A DNA stretch of 64,000 bases from Wolfiporia cocos (lineage: Eukaryota > Basidiomycota > Agaricomycetes > Polyporales > Phaeolaceae), in contig JACCLO010000001.1 of assembly GCA_029448655.1 (NCBI GenBank), forward strand, positions 4,278,001 through 4,342,000, written 5' to 3'. Positions 30,289 to 42,400 of the stretch are shown here, piece after piece; positions within the stretch are counted from its first letter, which is position 1, and the number at the start of each line of letters is the position of its first letter. A program made the translations under genes and the position numbers. Below the pieces are notes generated by a model. It did not search any database, was not told where the DNA came from, and worked only from the letters and a program-made list of their open reading frames with translations.

Positions 30289-31783
30289 TATGTACACTAT
30301 AGTCTGCAATGTATGATAAGTATGCAGCAATGAATCTGTAATGATAGATAGGAATGATAGGAACTATGGCAGTTGAATGCCATCTGTCAATCAATAGATA
30401 AAATGGTGACAGAGTTGGATCTGTCAAGCCTGAAACAAGCCCCATCATATTAGCACATCTGGGGTTGGGCCCAGCAGGGTCATGAGCCTCCAGGGGGTCA
30501 GTTGCACAACAAGTCCCTGTTGAAGTCAGTGCACAGCATCTGAATGATTTCCAGCACTCATGTTAGACACCCATAGGTAGTGATTGAGTGGCCAAGTCAT
30601 GTACCTACTCTCCGTGCATTTGCAATGAGCTACAAAGTCCTTTTGCTCAAGCCAAGCACATTCCAGTGCTCATGAGTTCTGTGATGGCCTTTTCTCTACA
30701 GTCCCCGTACCATACTCAAACAATGGTGAGTTCTATGTGTGTCAAAAATAAAAAGTCACCTTCCAAACATCAAAGATGTTGTAGATGCATAGATCTTTTG
30801 TTGCATCAAGACTACCTATCCAAAATCCATAGCTACATAAAGTACATTTGTTGAACACTTTCATTATGTGAATACATACATCTGCTCAACATAATGCTGT
30901 GTCACCCACAACATATACTCTCATGTATGCTGCTCCACTCTATATGAATCATGATGTCCCAGACATCATATTATGAACCATTCATAATGCACTTAACCCA
31001 CTTGCCTGACCTCATGGTCCAGCTTTCAGAGGTTGTCACAGATTTATCTGTAGCACACTAAACCATAGTACCCCCCCTTGGCTTGAACCCAGGAACTCAT
31101 GTGGTGCAGTCACCTGATCTGTCTGACATATAGTCTAGCGGTTATGTCGCGTACTTACACTTGGGGCGCCAGCCAGTTAGCTTACATAATTAGTATACAC
31201 GTGATGGTATTCCCACACATATGCACAGACCATGCCTTTAGGGCTGGTCTACCTAGTGGTAGTGTACGTCTCACATGTATATAAGCTAGCTACGTCTGAG
31301 GCTTACACCTCAGACTTGCTAATCTCAACGTTGGGCTTGTCCCTCATTCTCATCTACCTCTTCATGCTAGTCTGGGACTTGCCTTCTTCAACAAGGCCTT
31401 AGTGTATTACCTCGACACTACCCAGCTGTCTATCAAGACAGTAGCTTGTACGTTTATAAGTTCGTGTCAGAGGTACACTGAGCAGCATAGCCTATAGTGG
31501 GCCATGCCAAGACTGGTGCTACTTCATTATTGAACAACATTGATCATGTGGTACTAATTGGACTGTGGCAATTGTGTTGGAGTTGATTACTCTTGCTGCT
31601 ACATACTCAACATCAAGTAAGTAGCAACAAGGCCATAATTCCAGTGTAAGAGACAACCATTTTCATTTTGAGAGGGTTAGCACTGGCTGTCATGTGATAG
31701 ATAGTCATTGCACGTGCCCGATCACATGAGGGCAGGACTTTTGAACTGATCAGTAATTCTCGCAGATGATTGTCTGACTACTA
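30289..31783. other. CpG-depleted transposon debris
   Basis: No gene. Between 31080 and 31460 there are tRNA-like pieces (a minus-strand GGGTTCAAGCC near 31085; TAGTCTAGCGGTTATGTCGC near 31130) and an LTR-promoter-like stretch with TATATAAGCTAG near 31278, suggesting remnants of a SINE and an LTR. None has recognisable complete ends. Confidence 0.45.
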
Positions 31784-32492
31784 TGGATGGACAAAGGGGA
31801 CACAGGTTGCAAACTGGCTCACATAACGAGAAGTAGTAAGAGTTGGTCCCCCAAAATAATTGTAACAATACCTATGCTTCTGTTCTTGAAGTTGATGTCA
31901 AAATACTATTTGCAAGTGACAGACACTGTAGAAAATCATTGGTGTTGCAAATGCCCCCAAGATTGTGAAATTCATGCATTGATTTCCAGATCTAGTCCGA
32001 TCCAGTGACTGAAACACCTCACTCTTCTTGGAACAATGTAACATACCTGATACAGCTCTTATTATCAATCCCCGGTCCTCATTGTAGTACAGACTCTGTG
32101 TAGAAATATGGAACAATGTTCAAATGCAACAAAGTGCTGGCTCATTACTCAGAAAGGAAGTCACGCAATCTCGCGTATTCAAACTCCGTTTCAGCAGTTT
32201 CGGCATGATGGCCCGAATCCTGCATGCTGGTCAAGCCGGCCGATTGCCGCGATCTCGGCATGCGCGGCAATGCGTGACTATCCGTGACATAATTTTGCAA
32301 CCTCAGTCCGTTTGACACCCTCCACTTGGAACGTCTCGCTCACTCGTTCAACATACACATCTATTGGCATTATATTTTTGTCCCATAGACAGGATACCTA
32401 GCTATCCACCCGAAAAGATCCGGTGGCAAACGGCGGCGAGCTGAATTTACTATCCACGATTTTCTGAAAGTTTTGCAACCTGTGTCCACCCA
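31784..32492. mobile_element. Tc1/mariner-like MITE, copy 2
   Basis: A 709-bp non-coding element flanked by TA (31782-31783, 32493-32494). The terminal inverted repeats are TGGATGGACAAAGGGGACAC on the left and, in reverse complement, TGGGTGGACACAGGTTGC on the right; the left end has an extra AAGGGGACA relative to the right. It shares AAAGGAAGTCACGC and a TTTTGCAACCT block with copy 1. The right third holds a GC-rich palindromic patch (GCCGCGATCTCGGCATGCGC). No transposase frame. Confidence 0.65.
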
Positions 32493-33484
32493 TAGTACTT
32501 GCGCTATAAGACCCCACTACTGATGTAGCGGGAATATCTCTGTTCCCTTGGCAAACACCCTTCTGTGTTCTCTGCTTATGTCTTGACTCTAGCCTGTCCC
32601 TTCCCTAATGATCCTTGCGCCTCCTAGATGCCCCTAAGCACCTACGCTTTCTCCTTTTTGGCCTCGAACGCGTACCTTACAAGCAAACTGACACTCCACT
32701 GGTGCAACCTTAATGTCAAGTTCAACACTCGGTGGCCCGTTATCTTTCTCGCATTATGCAGACCTGCTTGCGGCGCGTTTTTATTGCGGCCTCGAGAGCG
32801 GAATGGAAACAATTATCCTGGCGATCAGTCACTGCAGAAGGACCTGTGAGACACAATAGACGGGCAGCTGTAGCATCAATCATACGCATCACTTCGCCGT
32901 ACGGTTTCCACAGGTATGATCGATTCCTGCGTCCTTCCACCAATATATTATATGGCTACACATGACCGGTGACCCACTGCATGACCATAGTGCTTGAAGA
33001 GTATGTCCATCCGTCAGTACTGCAGCGTGGTGATTGCCACCCCGTCTGGATTGTTTGCTCGCCCAGCATATACTTAGCAGCCACCTACGATTGTGCGCTT
33101 ACCTCCTTCCATCAGTCATTCTCCTCGCACACGCAAGCTTGAGGTCCGCAACGCAAATGAAACCTGGCGCTCGCGCGCCACTGAACTAACACGTGCCAGT
33201 AGACGCCAAACGCTGAGATACGATGCCAGACTGGCCACTGTGTTATTATGCACTCCAATTTTCTGACAGCATTCAGTCCGAGCGTACGTTAAGCGAGCTG
33301 CTTAAGACGCGACGATGTTATGATGCAGCGAGGTTTCGCGGACTACTCTCAAGCGGCTGCAATATGTCTTATCATGGATTCCCGCCGTATCGGCGTGGAC
33401 ACACGGTCGACCTGAACGGTACTGGTCCTCTGGCAGGCAGTCATTCGGTTCTTGTCTCGTTTGCACCGCATTCTTGTTCGAAAT
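32493..33484. other. Intergenic, no gene assigned
   Basis: About 1 kb. An open stretch at 32628-32849 (starts MPLSTYAFSFLASNAYL) has no supporting splice structure or family match. The right part is the presumed promoter of the asparaginase-family gene. Confidence 0.45.
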
Positions 33485-34849
33485 ATGCTATTGCATCACG
33501 CACCACACGACGAGAAGCAGGCGTTGTTGCCTGGCAACTCTTCCAGGAAAGGTGGAAAGGTCAAATACACCCTGGTCATCCATGGGGGAGCGGGTACCAT
33601 GGATAAAGGGCGCTCGACTCCTGGATTGCGCGCACAGTACAAGGCTGCTTTGAGCAGGGCACTAGTAACAGGATACCAAGTCCTCAGCACCGGCGGCGAG
33701 GCAATGGACGCGGTTGTGGCGGCAGTGTCATCCATGGAAGGTGAGCGCTGGATTACGGTATATGTCGTTGCTTGCACGTTGATGTCGTTATTCACAGACT
33801 GCGTTTTGTTCAACGCGGGAAAGGGCGCAGTGTTCAATGTCGCAGGCAAGGTGTGTTGCCTGAAGATCATGTTCAACCCAGATTGAACCGCTACCGCAGA
33901 ATGAGCTGGAATCCTCTATCATGCTTTCAACTCCTCCTTCTACACACCCCATCATTCGTGAAACGCGACGCGGTATGGGTATTACCCTTATAACCCATGC
34001 CCGCAATCCCTCCAAGCTCGCTCGCGCCTTGTATCTCTCTCCCGAGATCGTGCCGCACACAATGCTCTCTGGGGTAAACGCCGAGAAGCTAGGGGAGGCA
34101 CTCGGCGTCCAGCTGGTGGATGAGAGCTATTTTCTGGACTGAAGCGCGCTGGCGGGAACATCGCCGCGGTCTAGGTTTGCCCGAGGAACCCCTGCCCGAC
34201 CCTGGTCACGGCTCAGGCTCGGACGGTGAGCGCCCTAAAGTGCCGACCGACTTGTTGGACCAGCTCCCGACGGGTACTATGGGCGCGGTGGCACTGGACG
34301 AGCGCAGCTGCATTGCCGCGTGCACATCGATGGGCGGCCGGACGAATAAGTTGGTGGGTCACGTGGGAGACACACCGCACATGGGAGCTGGATTCTGGGC
34401 GGAGGAATGGAAGATGAAGGGGTGGGCGAGGCGCACCTGGAGGAAGATCAAGGGCAAGGGTACAAAGATGACTATTGACGTGAGTGGGACGGGGGACGGG
34501 GACGTACGTGTAATTTTGCGCGGTATTGTGCTGGGTGTGCTAAGGTGCGTGTAGTACTTCATCCGGCTTGCGACAGCTTCTACGATTGGCCGACGGGTCA
34601 AATACCTTAATAAACCACTCGCCAAGGCAGCCAGACATTGCATTGAAGAACTACGGCGCGATGGAGGCATTGGGGGCGTGATTGCTCTCGACAACCAAGG
34701 AAATGGTATGTGATATACAAGTTACGCAGGCGCGGGCTTATCACTTCTCAGTCGCCATGCCACTCAACTGCTCTGGAATGTACCGTGGAATCATTCTAGA
34801 GGATGGGATTGCAAAAACCGCCATTTTCGACGACGACGAGCTTGACTAA
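33485..34849 (+). CDS. Asparaginase/isoaspartyl-peptidase (Ntn-hydrolase T2 family), frameshifted
   Basis: The family makes a precursor that cleaves itself before a catalytic Thr and then hydrolyses asparagine or isoaspartyl peptides. Exons 33485-33740, 33798-33850, 33900-34503, 34555-34705 and 34752-34849. Motifs: YTLVIHGGAGTM, GGEAMDAVVAAVSSME, LFNAGKGAVFN, then in exon 3 GTMGAVALD with the catalytic Thr, TSMGGRTNKLVGHVGDTP, and near the end GGVIALDNQGN and VAMPLNCSGMYRG. Exon 3 is 604 bases, one more than a multiple of three: the frame changes between DESYF and TEARWREH around 34131-34140, with no room for an intron. All other junctions fit. The result is either a recent loss-of-function allele or an assembly error. 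The start at MLLHHAPHDE is the first in-frame ATG. Confidence 0.8.
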
Positions 34850-35321
34850 AGAGGTACGGGTTGTTCGACATAGCAGCAAGAAATTAGGTCGTCATATATG
34901 TTTAGACTCGGTAGAACACGGCTTCGATCATGCATTCCGGCCCCGTCCTAGTTGTCTCTGATGTGCCAAATGTAGTCTTGTCATCTTGTGGCAAGGAATG
35001 TAGATAAGGCTCATGAAGGACGCTAATCTCAGTGGTATAAAGATCTTTCGCTCACAGACATCCCATTTCTCCAGATGTACGCCCGCATCGTACTCAGTTC
35101 ACCAAGCATCACAAAATCGGCATGGAACTGACAATAGCCAGCCAGTATTATGCATACACATACAAGTTGCACGCTACTACAGTAATGTGAAGTCTCTGAG
35201 AACGATATTCCTTTTTTGTTTCCACAGAGGCTCTCTATTCTTCCAGATGACCACATCGACCGCTGACATGACATTTAGGCGGTCAACGTGCAAATGACAC
35301 ACCGACTCCCCTACTGGGTAA
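34850..35321. other. Intergenic between convergent genes
   Basis: About 470 bases between the 3' ends of the asparaginase-family gene and hydrolase paralogue C. Only short frames; nothing assigned. Confidence 0.6.
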
Positions 35322-36673
35322 CTAAAGGCACGACGCCCAGCATCGCATGGTGCGCTCGGGCTCGTCCCAGTGCGGCTGTTCAGCGCAGTCAGTCGCAGTG
35401 CCTATGAACACACTATGGAATACTTACAAAATGGTTCGCACCCTCCATCCGCACGATCTCTACCTTCCTTGCGCCCTCCGGCCATTCCCTCTCCACCATC
35501 CTCGCGAGTGTCCATGATGAGAGGACCGTGTCAACGATGGACATGTCGCACCACACGAGGGACACGCGCACGCGCGGGCAGATTGTGCTGTCATACAGCG
35601 CCGCGCGCAGGTTGTCCGCGTACATACCGTGCTGCACCGTAAGCATCGGTAGGTGCGAGCGGTGCATCACGGACATCTCCGCCGTTGCGGCCAACTCATC
35701 GGGAGACATGTGATCAAGCGTTGACTTGATGTCCATCGCGGCGTCGCCCGCGAGCTCTGCGCAGAGCTCTGCGCGCGAGAGGGTGGTGAGCGATGCGAGC
35801 GCGGCGGGGGAATGGGCGTAGTACCCTGACACCCAGTGCGGGAAGAGCTCGCCCTGCTGCTCTGCGGAGAGCGCGGGGTCTCGCACCGGGGTCCACACTT
35901 CGTCAACCGTCAGGGGAGGGGTCCCTGTTGCAAGAGTGTTCGGGTCTGCTGGAGTCAGCGCTGTGCGTGGTCGAGCGAAGACGGGTGTTCGTGTTCCAGC
36001 GTACCGAATATGATGAACGCGCGCATGTGCGACTCGAGCACCGCGCGGGTGTCTTCCGGCGCATCCCGGATGTGAGCGAAGAAAGAGATAGTGATGCAGT
36101 TACCCCAGGACCAGCCGAGTACGGCTACCCCGCCGCTGGGGCTGCCGCTCTCGTTGGAAGGGGATAATGGCGGGAGACCTTCCTTGTTAATGATCCATGC
36201 GACGAACGCGGCGATCTGAAGACCACAGGAAGTGACGAGTGACGCTTTGGCATCCTGGTCTGTTCCTCGGAGTGTGGCTAGTTCTTCGGGTGTATGTGGG
36301 GTCGAACCGGGGTAGTCACGGAGGTTAACGGCGACTAATCGGAGGTTGTACTTTGCTGCATAGGGGAATAGGCGGCTGTAAATAGCTGCACAGCAGGAGG
36401 ATGCGTCAGGCTAGTGTTGACAACATGCAATATCGTGAGGTATTTGTGCAATATCGGCGCTGAACGTTTGAACGCTTGGACAGTGCATTCGGCAGTACGT
36501 AAGGCTCGACCTGCACATGACGTTCGACGAGTCCTTGATTCAAGTTACTCACCACCATGGAACACACCTCCGTGAGCGAGAATCAAAGTGGCATAGTCTG
36601 AAGAGCCGTGTGGCGCTCCCGAGTCCTCATAGTAGAGCTTTGTACCTTGGTTGTCCACAGGTGCTAGAGGCAT
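35322..36673 (-). CDS. Alpha/beta-hydrolase family protein, paralogue C
   Basis: A 357-residue protein. Exons 36673-36553, 36385-36005, 35945-35428 and 35375-35322 have lengths 121/381/518/54, identical to paralogue A. It has the canonical elbow GWSWGN (Gly-X-Ser-X-Gly), LILAHGGVFHGG near the oxyanion site, VSLVWCDMSI, and EGANHF followed across the last intron by PHWDEPERT. Of the three copies this one has the most canonical active-site environment, so it may be closest to the ancestral function. It is inverted relative to A and B and lies about 20 kb to the right, beyond the transposon block. No signal peptide; substrate unknown. Confidence 0.87.
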
Positions 36674-37427
36674 GATGCACGCCGCAGAAGAGGATAATAT
36701 GAGGCGAATATCCAACGCCACCGATGCATACGAGCATATTTGTACTACCTTAATATCACAGGATGAGCACCAGTAAGCGAGCAGGATCCGTCATGCATGC
36801 CGGCATGCGAAGTGGGTGCAAGTCAGCATTCTCACTCCTTAAGGCGGCGCACAAGCCGGAGGGTGTGCGGATGAGATGGGGATGAACAATGTTCATTACG
36901 CTCCTTGCGTTCCTGTCCGAGAGGGGCGCATTTTATGACATTGCTATGAGTGGGGGCGGCCGGCTGCGATTGATGCGAAGCGGCAAATGCGGGATTCTCA
37001 CCGAATCTACGATGAGACCCACGCTGAACACACTTCTAGATATTGAGCATGAAATTCACGCATTTCGAAGGTCGGGGTGTGTACTAGATTTGCCATATTC
37101 AACAAGTCTGGCGAATCATGCGGGAAAGACGAATGCACATACGCGGTCACGCTTACTGCAACGGACTACCGTGCAGTTAAAGCTTTGATGCAAAGACATA
37201 ATTGCAAGCAATCCGCGAAGCGGTTTGATGATGATGGGGAAACCTCGACAAGTGCTTGCACAATGAACTTATCACAGCAATGATTGGATGACCGTAGAAT
37301 GAAATTGCCGCGGGACCAGGTACACGAAGTACACGCAGATGAAGTATGAGTTCGCAAGAAGAACAACAGAGGGAGCCGATCAATACTATGCCGATACATC
37401 ACAGAGAACACTTGAGATTTAGCCAAC
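36674..37427. other. Intergenic, promoter of hydrolase paralogue C
   Basis: About 750 bases; no coding chain, RNA gene or repeat seen. Confidence 0.55.
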
Positions 37428-38743
37428 TTAGACCTTCCTGTGGCACACGTGAGCAACATCCTAGTATGAGCCAGCAATACGAAGGCACGCACCCCATGCC
37501 ACCATAGCCCATGGGCGCGCCCTGCTCTGCAAGCCTGCGCTGTCTGAAGGCCTGTGCACACAAAGAGTTAGCGTCATCTCGCGCCACACTGTGGTGCCAC
37601 CGAAAGTACTCACCCTGCGGTACATAACGCGCTCAATGGTGACCAATGCAACAATGATCATCACGATGCCGGTGAGCGTGCAGTAGATGACGAGCCCGAC
37701 GGGGATGATGAGGATGTGGCGCCCTGGTATGGTGAATGTGACGACTGCGGCGGCCTTTGCGGTCGTAGAGACTGTGGCGGCGCTCGCGCTGGAAGATGCG
37801 ACCGCGCCGCTCGCGTTCGCAGCGGAGCCACCGTTCGCGTCGTTGTTCACGGGCGTAGGTGTGCTGTCTGCTGCGGTGCCGGTCGCAATCGCGCCGCCTG
37901 CGGAGACGGCTGCGGACGTCGCGGCGCTTGCTGCGGCGCCCGAGACGGTCGCAGACGCGGTCGCGGGAGAGGTGAAGACCGCGGTGGACGCGATAGAAGA
38001 CTCGCCCTACGTGGAGACGGAGATCAGGATCTGAGGATGCTTATGTGCGATCACACGGAGAAGGGGCTCCTTAGCGATGCCGTAAATTTGGAACAGGCAC
38101 TGAACCGTGGAAGAGAAGTCAATAACTCGTCCCAGCGCCATTTCAGCACGGGCACGGCGCTGCGGCAAGTCATAACGAGCTGTAACTTGTCTGTTTCGGT
38201 ACAGCAGCCTCCCAGGATCTGCTTTATTTTGGGCTGCTAGGAATCAGCCCAAATCAAGTGTCCTCGCCTCATTGGCAGGAATTTTGAAGTAGATACGATC
38301 ATCGGGGGAAAGATACGCACCACGACGACGATAGCAGGCGCAGTGCCCGCAGCTGCGGTTGCCGCTGCGGTGGCAGTAGCGACTGAGGTCGAGTCTGGAC
38401 TTGATGAGCCGATGGGCGCGAGTGTGCACGACTTCACCTCCTGTACGGAGCCGTTCCCGTCGGGAGTGAGCACGACGTCGCATGTTTCTATCATCGTGCC
38501 AGATGTGCTGCAAAGCGTCGCAACGTTGAGGTGGTTCACGGATGAGCATGACAGTTATGGGGCGTACGTCTGGACGATGTTGCTAGTCTGAACGGTGGTT
38601 GGAGCAGCCAGAGCCTGAGGCTCGCGCGCGACGACATTGAGGGCGTTCTCCAGAGGTGCCGGTGCAGCAACGGGCGCACCAGCAACAAGGCTAGAGAAGT
38701 ACAGGGAGAGGAGGCAGACGACCAACTTAGATGAGCCAAGCAT
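37428..38743 (-). CDS. Secreted/type I membrane protein with Ser/Ala-rich stalk, function unknown
   Basis: A 274-residue protein. Exons 38743-38568, 38507-38321, 38006-37614, 37551-37493 and 37437-37428 (10 bases) share one frame. Residues 1 to about 22 form a signal peptide (MLGSSKLVVCLLSLYFSSLVAG). The extracellular part includes TCDVVLTPDGNGSVQEVKSC, where two Cys could pair, and long Ala/Ser/Thr stretches suited to O-glycosylation. One strong membrane helix (ILIIPVGLVIYCTLTGIVMI) is followed by a short basic tail (IERVMYRRAFRQRR) ending GYGGMGKV. The layout suggests a surface sensor or cell-wall-anchored glycoprotein, by inference only. Intron 2 (314 bases) is unusually long for this region and could hide another exon. 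Confidence 0.7.
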
Positions 38744-39407
38744 CTTGAGCAATGTGTAGCGAGCTGAGGACAGGAAACTTCTGGTGAGTCTGGCGAAGTG
38801 AATGTGCGGAGGCTGGCTCCTGCGTTCGACTAGCTGAACGGCGCAAAGGAAACAAGGAATGGACAAGCCCCCAGGGCTGAAGAATAGCGTAGCAGAAAGA
38901 GATGGAGGAGAAAGACAAAGAGATGAATGGGAACGGTCACCCAGTGGACTGTCGTGCGGAAGGGCCGAACTTAAGGGTCGCGGCCCTTCTTGCACATTTC
39001 GCACTCCGCCTCTAATCGAGTAAGAAAGGCCATTACAATGCTGTAGTCGGCACAACCGGCTGCTGCTACGCGATCCTGACGTGTTGTCAGGTAGCTGGCC
39101 GAACAATCCATCATGGATGCCACAGAGTGATGGGAGATCTGAGACACAAAGATATATCCTCATCAGCGGCTCACAGACTCTGAACAAGTCTGATGTACCA
39201 AGCTATTCAACCCGAGCTATGAATAATATTAATGTCACGTCTCTGCGCAGAATTCAGTAGTACTTTTGAACAGCTAGATGTGTGCAAATAATTAGACAAG
39301 CCACAGATAGTGCGAAAACATACTCGACAACCGCGTCTATGCGAATGCTATACATCCACGATCAAACAGACTAGGAGGCCAACTCGCACCATCACGCACA
39401 GCCCCTG
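38744..39407. other. Intergenic, promoter of the membrane protein gene
   Basis: About 660 bases. The minus-strand frame that runs upstream of the ATG at 38743 lacks coding character and is taken as 5' leader. Confidence 0.5.
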
Positions 39408-42400
39408 TCATCGCATGCCACCCTCAACCGCCTTGTACGCCTTGCCGTCCTTGACCCGACGTGCATGTCGCAGCTGCATGATGGAACCAATCACACGCGA
39501 CACAGCCTGTGTGCCCCACTGTTCGTACACCATCGACAACGCTATATTTATAACCACCGCAAGCAGCAGCGTCTTGCGCGCCGACCACGGCAGAGGCACC
39601 AGTTCGAGAATCGCCGCGAGCGGGCGCGGAGGTGCGAGTAGCACGACGATATTGAATAGTGACAGGAAGCCGATCGACACCATAAAAAGACCTGCATCGT
39701 GATTCACGTTGTCAGCTCGCATACGATTGTGATTGGAGAAGGTTCTCCGACCGTTCGTCCACATCGGTCGGCGGTACGGGGGCCCGATGCTGAACACGGC
39801 GGCGACAAGGATGTATTGGAAGCACGACACTAGGAATAGCGCAGAGTTCTCGTAGTTTGTCGCCTCGAGCTTGTCGCCGTTGCCAGGATCCGCGGGCGGC
39901 GGCGGAGTGTACCTACCACCAATGCTAGGTCAGAAGAGGTAAACGGTGTATGGTCAGTCGGCATTACCAGTCCTGCCGTCGGACCCAGAAGAACGCCCAG
40001 AACTGGACTGCAACGGTAACCACAATTTGGCCAACGAGGCTTGCCAACACCTTCTTTGACACAAGACTCGCGGTCGGTCTTTTTGGATGGATACGCGAGA
40101 ATGGTAGGGTACGACCCACTGTGGTACAACATGTTAGTTGACAAGCATGGGAGTCGGTGAATGAGATATTACTTGTCACAGCGATGGGAATTATAATGAA
40201 TAGGTCGATATACAGAAACTGTCGCCATACCCTATTAGTCAATACACGAAATGAGCTGGAAAAGGCATACCTGGAAATCTCCCAGTGACGATGCGAACGA
40301 ATACAACAGCGTGATGGTGGTGAATTGAATCAAAGAATACAATGCCCTGTCAATCATGCGTCAACGCATCAACCTCATAACCAAGAATACACTCACATAT
40401 ACTTGAAACAACTGAAACTCGTCACCAGCGCCGCTCGACCTTCTTTGATGACCTCCAGCACGCAGCTAATGTCCGGAGTGCGGCTCGTAAATGGAGCCGC
40501 TACGGACGCTTCTGCCTCTGAGAGGGACAGCCCGACGTCTGCCGCCTTGAGCGCCGCGCAGTCGTTCGCACCGTCGCCACACATCAAGACAGTGTAGCCG
40601 AGGCCCTGTAGGCGCTCCACGACTTCATTCTTCTCATCGGGAGACATTCGTGCGAAGATTTGCGCCTTTACAAGCATCTAGAAAGTTTTGGTGAATCAGC
40701 ATTGAAGAGTTGACATAAGCGGCAAAGTACATACGCGCTGGAGCGTTTCCAAAGGCGCATGGTTGATCATCCAGCGGAAAACCTCCCCAGATATGGCGAG
40801 TGTGTAGTCCTGGTAGTCAACTTCGCTCGCCTCGACAAGGTGGTGAGACGGTGGAGGTAGTGGCTTGAGCGCGTAGTCGTCCAGCTTCCACGAGGGCTCG
40901 TCCATACTTGACCATTCGAGCTTGGACAGGGGCGTTGATGCACTTCCTATAAGTCACGCTCAGAAATAATCAGTCGCAAGAAGTAGCCGACCCGCAAACC
41001 TCGAATGAAGACAGGCGCGAAGACATGCATAGCAGCGTTTATGAGCCCACATTCTCTCGCGACGCTTACGGCAGTGAGTGGGTTGTCTCCGGTGATCATT
41101 CTGCAAGCGAAGTGTGCAGACCGCAGAGCCTGTATGGCAGGCGTCGTTTCAGGCTTGAGCTTATTTTCGAAGATGACAAGACCAAGGAAGCGCAGGCCGG
41201 ACTCCGCTTGTTCACTGCAACACATGGTTGTTAGCGATGCTTATGCATAGCTTTGACGCGAAATGGCCTACCGCTTCAGCTTTTGCGCCTTAAGCCATGA
41301 TAGGCCCTCAATGGTTTTCCCAGCGATGGCGATCACTCGGTAGCCCCGCTTGGTGTAATACGAAAGCAGGTCGTCGTAATCCTGGGGAACTGCGAGGACC
41401 CATCAGTGTCAGCTTGGCGGTATTCCCAGTATGTGGCGTACACGAATCCTTCTCGCAAATGTCGCCCATAATTTCTGGTGCACCCTTGACGTAGACCTCC
41501 ATGCTGTTACTTTTGAGCCGCTTTACGATGACGCTCATCCTGCGCAGCGCAGAGACAAAGTCGAAAGTCCGGATAACACCCAGCTCAAGGAAATGGGCGT
41601 GCTGGAGTGGATGATAAGCCCAAAGTCTGAATGAGGGAGAAATCCACAGACTCTGCCACCCTTCAATGCATCTTCGACCCTGAACTGTGCACTCCCTGGC
41701 GGGCGCACAACGGTCTGCACAAGTGCTGCCGGTCTATCGCCTCCAGCTTTGCTCTTCACAACGCCCATGCCCGCAATATCGCCCTCTTCCAGCATCCATT
41801 TCGTGAACTCGAACATCTTCACGTCTAACGGGTCGCCGATGACCATCCCATCCACTTTCTTCAGCGAATGACATGTCGCGAGCGCATAGAGGAAGTTCGC
41901 CTTCCCTGTGCCCGTGGGCAGGTCGTGAATGTCCTCGATGAGTTCTCCGAACCGATCGACATTCCGCTCAAGCGCGCGCACGCCGAGGATGTCAAGCCCA
42001 TCCTCGGTGAGCGTGCCCGTCTTGTCGAAGCAGCAGACATTCACTTGTCCCGCGACGTTTACGCGGCTCGGTGCGATGCAGAAGATGCCCCGCGCGCGCA
42101 GGCGGCCAATTGCGAAACTCGTCCCGATCGAGAGCGTCGCAGGCAGCGCGGGCGGGACGACAACTGTGATCAAGTCCAGTGCGCGGATCAAGATTGTGTG
42201 CCATTTCACCTAAGAGAATGGGTTACGGTCATTCGTACGGTTCCCCGAATGCGCGCTGGTAACAGGACGCACCCCGAGTCGAACAAACTGGATGGCGCTG
42301 GCGCAGAAGCCGAGCCCGGCCACACCGGTGAGGACGAGGATGAACCTGATCGAATCGCGATAGAACTTGAATCCCATCGGCTTCGGGAACAACATCGAGC

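Noticed and set aside
31125..31170. tRNA-Val-like 5' half (TAGTCTAGCGGTTA)
   Set aside because: No T arm or acceptor 3' strand follows; at best a relic of a tRNA-derived repeat.
24043..31783. Ascomycete-type RIP as cause of the base bias
   Set aside because: The loss seen is of CpG; RIP mainly converts CpA to TpA, and CA/TG remain common here.
32628..32849. Possible small gene starting MPLSTYAFSFLASN
   Set aside because: No splice-supported continuation, no family match, and overlapping frames of equal length on both strands.
38555..39187. Extended minus-strand frame upstream of the signal-peptide protein
   Set aside because: The ATG at 38743 starts a clear signal peptide; the upstream part lacks coding character and would bury it.
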